From positions 248,001-312,000 of the forward strand of contig NZ_JBNPWZ010000001.1 of assembly GCF_050433565.1 (NCBI RefSeq): a DNA stretch of 64,000 nucleotides. Direction: 5' to 3'. This DNA comes from Ornithinibacillus bavariensis (lineage in GTDB: Bacteria; Bacillota; Bacilli; Bacillales; Amphibacillaceae). Positions 16,294 to 25,400 of this stretch are shown here, piece by piece (the stretch's first letter is position 1; each line of letters begins with the position of its first letter). The position numbers and the translations under genes were made by a program. The notes below the pieces were generated by a model that was not told where the DNA came from, searched no databases, and worked only from the letters and a program-made list of their open reading frames with translations.

Positions 16294-18775
16294 GTTTGAG
16301 CCCAATCTCACTATAAAATTCATCTAAAGCTTTTCTATTATACTCTACATAGTCAAATTTATTATAGATTGGCTTTTCTTTTATAAACTTAATCATACCA
16401 TTAGAAAGCCCGTGAGAGCTATTTTCTACCAGTTCACCGTATCCACCTTCCAAAATTCTTCTAGGTCCAGGAATATCAGTTGAAATGACAGCTTTTTTTA
16501 GAATTAATGCTTCTAAAACAACTAATGATTGCCCTTCGTAATTGGAGGATAGGACAAAACAATCGCATAAGTTAATTAAGTTAAATGGATTATTAAGAAG
16601 CCCTACTAAGAAAACATCATTCTCTAAATGTAACTGCTTAATTAAGTTTAGGATTTGCTTTTTTAGTGGTCCATCACCCACAATGTAAAGCTTTGTGTTT
16701 GGGAATTGTTGATGAACTTGATGAAAAGAAATTATTAACTTTTCATGGTCTTTTTCAGGTGACAGTCTTCCTACATTTATAAAATTTATATTTTCTATCG
16801 ATGGCTTTATTATACCTTTAAATTCGATAATACCATTTTGATTAATAAAGTGAGTCAAAAGGTAATCTTGACCATCAAACGTATTAATATTCTCTGACTT
16901 GATGCTATCAAATATTTCTTTATAATTAATTGCATTTGTAACATTAAATATCTTATCCGATACAGAATAAGTTGATAATGACTTTTTGTTGATTTCGCCA
17001 ACATCTCTAGAAACTGAGAATAGTTTATCAAAATATCGGTACATATTAAAAATAATAGAAAAGTTTTTTTGGAATGTTTTATTTCGTTTAGAATCCGAAA
17101 TCATATCGGAATGTAGATAAATAATTTTATTATTAAAATCTCCAAATGCAAAAACTAAAGTCCAAAATGGAACATATCCACAAAAATCTATACAAGTATC
17201 AAAATCTGTATTACCAATTATTCGGTTGAGCTCCCTTTTGTATAATTTAACGGGAATTATCTTTCTCAGCCATTTATTATCCAACCCAAATTTATTGATT
17301 AATTTATGTTTATATGCATCGAAAATAGAATAATTTAATGTTCCTCCACGATAGATTACCTTAACATTAGGATTGATTCGACGCAGGTTCTCTTCAATTG
17401 AAGGTGTTAATTTACTTGAAAAAGTTAGTGCAATTACATGTTTAGAATAATCTAGATTATTTAACAAGTTAATTAAGGATGTGGTGATACCATTAGTGGT
17501 AAATCCACCACCATAGAGTAAAATTTTTAATTTGTTAGAAGTGTATGGCCTATATACGTATTCATTTTTTTGATTACGAAAAATAATGTCAATGGCGCGT
17601 CTGGTAGCATTACCATCGTCATTATAGGATAAATGAGAAAGCATTTTATCATATTGATTTCTATATTTTTCCTTTGTTTCCTGAAGTGAGAGTATTTCTG
17701 ATATAACAGACTTTACTGACGGGCATATAGGCCCTGGTAACTCTTCAGAAGGTATATAAAATCCTCTTTCAGTTTCATATTCATTCATATCATATGCTAA
17801 AAATATGATTGGTTTTTTAGTATGAAGAAAATCAAAAAATATACTCGAATAGTCTGTTATTAGAATATCAACACATGATAAGAGCTCATTGGTATCAATA
17901 AAATCTGGTACACAATATTTACTTAAGCCTTTTTCTTGAAACTTTTGAAAAACAAGATAATGCACCTTTAAAATTATCTCGAAACTTTCCGGAAGATGTT
18001 CTTTTAATTCAACAAAATTTTGATATATTTCTTCAGTAGCTTTTTCAGTACCTGATTCATTACGCCAAGTAGGAGCGTATAAAATAACATTCTTGTCCTG
18101 AGGTATATCTAATCTTTTTTTCATTTCATTTGGATTAGTATGAAATGTTAAATCAACCCTTGGATAACCGGCATCAATTACTTTTCCTGTATATAAGTCT
18201 TCAATATCGAAGCTTGATGCAAGTTTCTCAAATGTAAATCTATTTGGCATCACCATGTAGTCAACGTGAAGAAAATTATGTTGCAAATTACTATGAGAAT
18301 TTATTTTACTAGACTTAATATCTCTTCCTAATGTTTTTAAAGGAGTTCCGTGCCACGTGTTAATGTACACTTGATTTCTCCTCTTTTGGAATAGCTGAGG
18401 GAAAGATGTATTGTTAATTAAGTATTTGGCTTTTGCCATGTACTTTACATAAGATATTGTATTCCGTTCTATTACTTTTACTTTGACACCAGCAGTTTTT
18501 GGGAGAAATTTTGCAAATTGTTTTTTGTCATTTACTGCCCAAACATGCTTGACTTTTTTAAAATCAGGATCTTTTATCAGTTCCTTATAAAACGCATATG
18601 GGTTCCCAGAAATATTTTTCCCCTGATAAGATTCGTATAAGATTAAATTCTTATCAACAGAAACTAAACTTAAAAAATAGGCGTAAAATGTCCTTAATTT
18701 ATAATTTTTATTTTCAAAAATAGAAATAAGTGGAGATAAAATAAAACGTATAAAAGAAAGTAAAGAACGTAGCAT
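16283..18775 (-). CDS. Bifunctional TagF-type glycerophosphotransferase / GT4 glycosyltransferase (copy 1)
   Basis: An 830-residue fusion. Residues about 40-390 are a CDP-glycerol glycerophosphotransferase domain with YINTWHGTPLKTLG, VILYAPTWRN, ILKVHYLV and ILITDYSSIFFDFLHTKKP, the two His motifs of TagF-type poly(glycerol phosphate) polymerases. Residues about 415-825 form a GT4 (GT-B fold) domain with GGGFTTNGITTSLINLLNN, NVGRLSPEKDHEKLI, LYIVGDGPLKKQI and the EX7E-type SNYEGQSLVVLEALIL. The enzyme could both extend polyol phosphate and add sugar, giving a glycosylated or mixed chain; substrates are unknown. It starts after GAGGTTG and is the most divergent of three such genes. Confidence 0.9.
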   Translation of the reverse strand: MLRSLLSFIRFILSPLISIFENKNYKLRTFYAYFLSLVSVDKNLILYESYQGKNISGNPYAFYKELIKDPDFKKVKHVWAVNDKKQFAKFLPKTAGVKVKVIERNTISYVKYMAKAKYLINNTSFPQLFQKRRNQVYINTWHGTPLKTLGRDIKSSKINSHSNLQHNFLHVDYMVMPNRFTFEKLASSFDIEDLYTGKVIDAGYPRVDLTFHTNPNEMKKRLDIPQDKNVILYAPTWRNESGTEKATEEIYQNFVELKEHLPESFEIILKVHYLVFQKFQEKGLSKYCVPDFIDTNELLSCVDILITDYSSIFFDFLHTKKPIIFLAYDMNEYETERGFYIPSEELPGPICPSVKSVISEILSLQETKEKYRNQYDKMLSHLSYNDDGNATRRAIDIIFRNQKNEYVYRPYTSNKLKILLYGGGFTTNGITTSLINLLNNLDYSKHVIALTFSSKLTPSIEENLRRINPNVKVIYRGGTLNYSIFDAYKHKLINKFGLDNKWLRKIIPVKLYKRELNRIIGNTDFDTCIDFCGYVPFWTLVFAFGDFNNKIIYLHSDMISDSKRNKTFQKNFSIIFNMYRYFDKLFSVSRDVGEINKKSLSTYSVSDKIFNVTNAINYKEIFDSIKSENINTFDGQDYLLTHFINQNGIIEFKGIIKPSIENINFINVGRLSPEKDHEKLIISFHQVHQQFPNTKLYIVGDGPLKKQILNLIKQLHLENDVFLVGLLNNPFNLINLCDCFVLSSNYEGQSLVVLEALILKKAVISTDIPGPRRILEGGYGELVENSSHGLSNGMIKFIKEKPIYNKFDYVEYNRKALDEFYSEIGLKQKP

Positions 18776-19178
18776 AATTCAACCTCATTTTTAAATATTT
18801 TGTCTTAAAGTTTTTGTCTTAAATAGTTATACCAAATATAGAACGGAATTAAAAGGTAGAAATTCATTTTTCACGGGGAACTATTAATAAAAAGTTACCT
18901 AGAGTATATTATATCAGATTTAGTATTAGATGCTAAAATAGATCAAAATGTTTTTGTAGGAAAAGGGTGATTAAGGAAAACGAAATTAGTATACTATAAT
19001 TATAAAATAATAAAGAGTCTATATTGAATATAAATCGAAAAAATTACATTGCTTGTGACATCAAATATGACGTTGAAGATATTTTTAGTAAAGCAATTAA
19101 TCATTTGAAAAATTATATATTTTAGATACGTTACTACTACTTAATATTTAGATGGGTCAAAGGCTAGGAAGGAGAAAA
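18776..19178. other. Divergent intergenic region between two teichoic acid transcription units
   Basis: About 400 bases of very AT-rich sequence between divergently transcribed polymerase genes. It should hold both promoters, but I could not choose convincing -35/-10 pairs. No gene or structured RNA is evident. Confidence 0.5.
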
Positions 19179-20378
19179 ATGATTAATATTAAAAAAAAGA
19201 TTAAAGACAATTTGCTTTTGTCAAAAATAATTATAGGTACTTTTAAATATATCTTTAAGCTTTTGGGCTGGGCTTTACCTCAAAACAAAAGAAGGATTGT
19301 GTTTGAGAGTTTTATGGGGAAACAAATAAGCGATAATCCTAAGGCAATTTTTGAGTATATCTCTTTGAATTTTCCAGATTACAAATTATATTGGAGTGTG
19401 GAACAAAAAGATTTAATTGAAGATTCTAATCACCTAAATTTGATAAAAAGATTTTCTTTAAAATGGATATACTTTATGGCTACTTCGAAATATTGGATAA
19501 GTAATAGTAGGTTGCCACTTTGGCTGCCAAAACCCAGAAAAACTATCTATGTTCAGACGTGGCATGGTACACCGCTAAAAAAAATTGGGATTGATATTGA
19601 TGAAGTCCATATGGTCAAAACAAATACAAAGGAGTATAAAGAGAGCTTTTTGAGTGAAACGAGTAGATGGGACTATCTCATTTCACCAAACCAATACTCA
19701 ACAAGGATTTTTAAAAAAGCATTTAACTTTAATAAGAGGATCATTGAAAGTGGATACCCAAGAAATGACTTTTTAGTAAACTTTAATTACGAAGAAGAAA
19801 TAAAGAGACTTAAGTATAAGATGAAGCTTCCGTTAGATAAAAAGGTAATTCTCTACGCCCCAACTTGGAGGGATAATCAATACGATTCAGAAGGGAAATA
19901 TAATTTTAAAATAAATCTTGATTTAAAGAGAATGTATGATGTATTGGTTGAGGATTATATCATAGTTCTTAGATTTCATTATTTAGTATCAAATAATATA
20001 GATATAAGGGAACTCGAAGGATTTGTATATGACTTCTCTAAATATGAAGATATTAGAGAATTATACTTAATCTCAGACTTACTTATAACCGATTACTCTT
20101 CAGTATTCTTTGATTACTCTATCTTAAAGCGACCAATGCTGTTTTATATTTATGACATAGAAGAATACAAAAATGACTTGAGAGGATTTTATTTTAATTT
20201 TGAGGAAAAAGCACCAGGACCATTAGTTCAAACAACTGACCAACTTCTTAATGCCATAAAATCAATAGAGGAAAAAGGATATAGTCCTTCCAAAGAGATA
20301 GTTGAATTTTATGAACAGTTTACCAGCTTAGAAGATGGTAAAGCTACCGAGAGAGTGGTAAAAGCACTCAATTTGTAG
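19179..20378 (+). CDS. Single-domain CDP-glycerol glycerophosphotransferase (TagF/TarL family)
   Basis: A 399-residue enzyme. An upstream in-frame ATG at 19152 exists, but the ATG at 19179 has GGAAGGAG at ideal spacing. Family motifs are VQTWHGTPLKKIGIDID, ESGYPRNDFLV, VILYAPTWRDN, VLRFHYLV and LLITDYSSVFFDYSILKRP. It lacks the GT4 half of the larger paralogues and is probably a polyol-phosphate polymerase or primer enzyme. It heads an apparent operon with the TagG- and TagH-like exporter genes (gap 85 bases), implying that its product is what they export. Confidence 0.88.
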   Translation: MINIKKKIKDNLLLSKIIIGTFKYIFKLLGWALPQNKRRIVFESFMGKQISDNPKAIFEYISLNFPDYKLYWSVEQKDLIEDSNHLNLIKRFSLKWIYFMATSKYWISNSRLPLWLPKPRKTIYVQTWHGTPLKKIGIDIDEVHMVKTNTKEYKESFLSETSRWDYLISPNQYSTRIFKKAFNFNKRIIESGYPRNDFLVNFNYEEEIKRLKYKMKLPLDKKVILYAPTWRDNQYDSEGKYNFKINLDLKRMYDVLVEDYIIVLRFHYLVSNNIDIRELEGFVYDFSKYEDIRELYLISDLLITDYSSVFFDYSILKRPMLFYIYDIEEYKNDLRGFYFNFEEKAPGPLVQTTDQLLNAIKSIEEKGYSPSKEIVEFYEQFTSLEDGKATERVVKALNL

Positions 20379-20463
20379 TAACTTTATGTTAATTGTATTT
20401 TATATAGTTTGTTTGTATAATTTAAATGGATCACATTTTACTAAGTAATTGAAAGGAATTATT

Positions 20464-21288
20464 ATGAAATATGCTTTGAAAGTTATTAAAGAACAGATAG
20501 ATAATTTTTATTTAACAAGGCGACTATCTTTATACGAATTGAAAAGTAACAATAAGAGCAACTATCTTGGGACGTCATGGGAAATAATTAATCCATTAAT
20601 ACAGATACTTATCTATTGGTTTGTTTTTGGAAGTATTCGTCAAAGAGCGGAAATAAATGTTAATGGTGAAATAGGTGTGCCGTTTATAGCCTGGTTATTA
20701 GGAGGCTTTATATTATGGATATTCTTTTATCAATCTACTATCCAAGGTTCAAAATCAATTTATTCACGTTTAAGATTACTTTCAAAGATGAATTTCCCGA
20801 TGAGCGTCATTCCTAATATAGTAATATTTTCTCAGTTATATATTCATTTATTTATGCTTTTAGCAACAATAATAATATTGCATTTTATGGGTTTTTATAT
20901 CAATATTTATTACTTACAGTTAATTTATTTTATTTTTGCAGCATTTTTTTTAGTGTTTTCGATATCTTTAATTACTTCTACACTATCCACTATTATAAGA
21001 GACGTCCATATGCTTTTAAATGCAACATTAAGAATGCTGTTATATTTGACGCCAATATTGTGGCCAATATCAGAAATAATTAGTAACAATTGGGTTCAAA
21101 TAGTATTGAAACTTAATCCATTGTATTATTTAATAGAGGGATATAGAGCAGCATTGTTTGGTACTGGATGGTATATAGTAGATGAATGGCAATATACTTT
21201 GTATTTCTGGGGTCTAACACTTATTTTGTTTTTGTTTGGTTCAATACTACACATGAAATTTAGAAGACATTTTATAGACTACTTGTAA
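20464..21288 (+). CDS. tagG: TagG-like ABC transporter permease for teichoic acid
   Basis: A 274-residue ABC-2-type permease with six hydrophobic helices. It has the family features LKSNNKSNYLGTSWEIINPL, WLLGGFILWIFF and, late in the chain, LLYLTPILWPISEI...LNPLYYLIEGYRAALFG. With the TagH-like ATPase it would flip lipid-linked teichoic acid across the membrane. The ATG at 20464 follows GAAAGGAA; an upstream TTG frame at 20449 is less likely. The ATPase gene begins 13 bases downstream. Confidence 0.93.
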   Translation: MKYALKVIKEQIDNFYLTRRLSLYELKSNNKSNYLGTSWEIINPLIQILIYWFVFGSIRQRAEINVNGEIGVPFIAWLLGGFILWIFFYQSTIQGSKSIYSRLRLLSKMNFPMSVIPNIVIFSQLYIHLFMLLATIIILHFMGFYINIYYLQLIYFIFAAFFLVFSISLITSTLSTIIRDVHMLLNATLRMLLYLTPILWPISEIISNNWVQIVLKLNPLYYLIEGYRAALFGTGWYIVDEWQYTLYFWGLTLILFLFGSILHMKFRRHFIDYL

Positions 21289-21301
21289 TGGTTGTGATTG
21301 A

Positions 21302-22096
21302 ATGGAAAAAGCTATAATTGTAAGGAACATTACTAAAAAGTACAAATTATATAAAAATAATAAGGAGAGAATTCTAGACTTGATTTCTCCTAAAAGCATT
21401 GGTGAGGACTTTTACGCACTGTCCAATGTAAGTTTTGAAGCGGAAAAAGGGGATATAATCGGCTTTTTAGGAATAAATGGCTCTGGGAAATCCACTTTAT
21501 CCAATATTATTGCAGGAATTGTTCCAGAAACGAGTGGCCAAGTAAAGGTTAATGGCCAAGCATCGTTAATTGCAGTATCTTCTGGCCTTAAGGGAGAGCT
21601 GACTGGTCGAGATAATATAGAATTAAAATGTCTAATGCTTGGATTTAATAAGAAGGAAATAAGTGAATTAGAACCTAAGATAATCGAATTCTCTGAGTTG
21701 GGTAAGTTTATTGATCAGCCTGTCAAGTCTTATTCAAGTGGAATGAAGTCAAGATTGGGTTTTGCCATCTCAGTGAGTATTAATCCGGACATACTAATTA
21801 TAGATGAGGCGTTGTCTGTCGGGGATAAATCTTTTGCTGAAAAAAGCTTGAACAAGATGAAGGAATTTAAAGAACAAGGTAAAACTATGATTTTTGTAAG
21901 CCACTCCCTAGGACAAATGAAAGAATTTTGCGAGAAAATATTATGGCTTGAATATGGAACGGTAAGAGAATTTGGAACAGTAGAAGAGGTCATTCCGAAA
22001 TATGAAGGATTTTTAAGGGATTTTAAAAAGATGTCAAATAAAGAAAAAGAGGAATATAGAGATAAAGTGATCAAACTTAGAAATAGTAAAAAATAA
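21302..22096 (+). CDS. tagH: TagH-like ABC transporter ATPase
   Basis: A 264-residue ATPase with Walker A GINGSGKSTL, signature YSSGMKSRLGF, Walker B ILIIDEALSVGD and switch His in FVSHS. These belong to the polysaccharide/teichoic acid export subfamily. It is half the length of B. subtilis TagH (527 residues): the C-terminal extension is missing, as in many TarH proteins. It forms a two-gene exporter with the permease just upstream. Confidence 0.93.
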   Translation: MEKAIIVRNITKKYKLYKNNKERILDLISPKSIGEDFYALSNVSFEAEKGDIIGFLGINGSGKSTLSNIIAGIVPETSGQVKVNGQASLIAVSSGLKGELTGRDNIELKCLMLGFNKKEISELEPKIIEFSELGKFIDQPVKSYSSGMKSRLGFAISVSINPDILIIDEALSVGDKSFAEKSLNKMKEFKEQGKTMIFVSHSLGQMKEFCEKILWLEYGTVREFGTVEEVIPKYEGFLRDFKKMSNKEKEEYRDKVIKLRNSKK

Positions 22097-22110
22097 CTTT
22101 ATTTACAATT

Positions 22111-22149
22111 ATCAGTTGAGATATCAGTATATTATCAGCTGATTTTTTT
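22111..22149 (+). terminator. Terminator after the TagGH-like exporter operon
   Basis: ATCAGTTGA (22111-22119) pairs with TCAGCTGAT (22135-22143) with one G-T, followed by seven T. Confidence 0.8.
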
Positions 22150-22462
22150 ATTTATTTCTTTTTCGAGATTATGCTTTAGATGTATAGGTAAGTAGTTATT
22201 TATCTATATTTAGAGAGTTTCCAGACTGCCTCTATCAATATATTTAAAAGACAAAATCTGCTTTACATTATATGGAACCATCTAAAATAGACAGATTTCT
22301 TCTTTTTACCTTCAAATTATGATTTTGTTAATGTATTATATAATAATGTAGATACTAATTGTCTATTACTCGGTCAGAGTAACTATTAAATTGTGGAGAT
22401 AAAAGTTATATATTTTGTGAATCCTTATTAAATCTAATTAATCTAGACATTGGAGGTTTCAA
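22150..22462. other. Intergenic leader of the large autolysin gene
   Basis: About 310 AT-rich bases hold the promoter and 5' leader of the gene at 22463. I found no clear regulatory element. Confidence 0.4.
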
Positions 22463-25400
22463 ATGAAAAAGGAATCAATATTGATGTTTGTAGTAACATT
22501 AATTACCTTAGTAGCTTTTAATGCTTCTAGTTCAATAGTGAATGCAGATTCTATTGAATATGCTAATACTAGTAAACTAGGACATATGAAAAGTTCTGAG
22601 GTGAAAATCTATAGAGAGCTAGCGGACTCCTCAACATCATTTAATACAGGAGAAACCTATTTAAATGAAGTGTTCTATATTAAAAAGCAAGCTAAAATAA
22701 ATAATGAACTCTACTATTTAATTAGTAAAGAGCCGAGTAGTCAGAATGGAGTAATAGGCTGGGTAAAATCTACTGATATTGAAAGTCGAGACCATGTAAC
22801 AATTGATAAATCTGAGAAGATTTTATATATCACTGGTACAGGAACAGCCTATAATAAAGCATGGGGTGGATCAAAGAACTCAGTATATGGAAGCTTATTT
22901 CCATATAAATCTCGTGAATTTAAGATTCACCTTACAGAACGTGTGGGAAATGAAACATGGTATCGTGGTATCTTAGATGGAAAGACAGTGTTTATTTCCG
23001 AAAGCAATTTATCAATGAAGGAAGAAAATGCTACTAGTAAACTAGGGCATTTAAAGAGTTCAGGAGTAAAAATCTATAAGCAATTGGTTGAACCATCAAC
23101 TTCATTTAACGCAGGAGAAACTTATTTAAATGAAGTATTTTATATTAAAAAGCAAGCAACGATAAATGATGAACTCTACTATTTAATTAGTAAAGAACCC
23201 AGTAGTGTGAACGGAGTAATAGGCTGGGTAAAGTCGAGTGATGTAGAAAGTCGAGACCATTCTACGATAGATAGATTAGACAAAGTATTATACATTACTG
23301 GTACAGGATTGGCTTACAATAAAGCATGGGGTGGATCCAAGAACACAGTATTTAGCAATTTATCTACATATAAGTTACGAGAATTTAAGGTTCATCTTAC
23401 GGAACGCGTTGGAAATGAGATATGGTATCGAGGCTACTTAGACGGAAAGGCAGTTTTTATTAAATCAGATTTTCTATCTTTTGGTAAAGAAACAACTATT
23501 AGTAAACTTGGCCATATTCGAAATTCAATGGTTAAAATTTTTCAAAGTCTGGGCCCTGAACAAGAATATATTGAGGCTGGTGAAACATATACAAATGCAG
23601 TTTACTATATTAAAAAACAATCTGAAGTAAACGGTCAAATATTTTATTTGATTAGTAAGGAACCTAGTAGTACAAACGGAGTAGTGGGTTGGGTAAACTC
23701 AAAGGATCTAACAACTTATGATCATGTTACTATTAGTAAAGAATCTAAGTCTTTTTATGTAAAAGGTACGGGTAGTGCCTATAGTAAAGCATGGGGAGGA
23801 AGTAAGGATGCAGTATATCCTAATCTTTCCATTTATAAATCACAAGAGTTTAAGGTTATTCTTACCGAAAAAGTAGGAAATAATACATGGTATCGCGGTA
23901 TATTAGATGGAAATACTGTGTTTATCCACGAAAGTTACTTAACAACAAAAGAAGAAAGTGCAACTAGTAAATTAGGACATTTGAAAGGTTCTGAAGTGAA
24001 GATTTATAAAGAGCTAGTAGATACATCAACTGCATTTAATGCAGGTAGCACCTATTTAAACGAGGTTTTCTACATAAAAAAACAAGCAGCAATATATGAT
24101 GAACTCTATTACTTAATTAGTAGGGAACCGAGTAGTGTGAACGGAGTAATAGGCTGGGTAAAATCTACGGATATAAACAGCCAGGACCATGTAACAATTG
24201 ATAAGTTGGATAAAACATTACATTTTACAGGAACAGGTTCTGCTTATAATAAGGCATGGGGTGGATCCGAGAACACAGTATATGAAGATTTGTCCCCATA
24301 TAGGTCGCAGCAATTTAAAATTCACCTTACGGAACTCGTTGGAAATGAGATATGGTATCGAGGATTCTTAAATGGAGAAGCTATATTTATTCATGAAGAC
24401 TATTTAACAACTAAAGAAGAAAGTGCAACTAGTAAACTAGGAAAATTAAAAAGTTCTGAGGTTAAAATTTATAAAGAGTTAGTAGATCCCACAACAGCAT
24501 TTAAAGCAGATGAAACCTTACTAAGTGAAGTGTTCTATATTAAAAAGCAAGCAACCATAAATGATGAAGGCTACTACTTAATTAGTAGAGAGCCAAGTAG
24601 TGTGAACGGAGTAATAGGCTGGGTAAAGTCTACGGATATAGACAGTCGGGATCATGTAACGATAGATAAGTCGGACAAGATATTGTATATAAAGGGTACA
24701 GGCGTTGCATATGATAAAGCATGGGGTGGATCAAAGAATATAGTATATGGAAACTTATCTTCCTATAAATCTCGAGAATTTAAGATTCACCTTACAGAAC
24801 GTATTGGAAATGAGACGTGGTATCGAGGCTTATTAGATGGAGAATATGTATTTATTCATGAAGACTATTTAACAACAAAAGAAGAAAGTGCAACTAGTAA
24901 ACTAGGACAATTAAAAAGTTCTGAGGTTAAAATTTATAAAGAGCTAGTAGACCCCACAACATCATTCAATGCAGGCGAAGCTTATTTAAATGAAGTATTC
25001 TATATTAAAAAGCAAGCAACAATAAGTGATGAACTCTATTATTTAATTAGTAAAGAACCAAGTAGTGTGAGTGGAGTTATTGGCTGGGTAAAATCAACCG
25101 ATTTAGAAAGTCGAGACCATACAACAATTGATAAATCAGAGAAAATATTATATATCACGGGTACAGGTACAGCCTATAGTAAAGCATGGGGTGGATCAAA
25201 GGACGCGGTATATTCAGATTTATCAATATATCAGTATCAAGAGTTTAGAGTGCTTCTTACAGAACGTGTTGGCATGGAGACATGGTACAGAGGTATCTTA
25301 AATGGTAACCCAGTGTTTATTGAATCTAGTAATCTAGTAAATAGTGTAGAGTTTTCTACTAGTAAGTTAAGTCAAATACGTAGTTCAGATGCTAAGATAT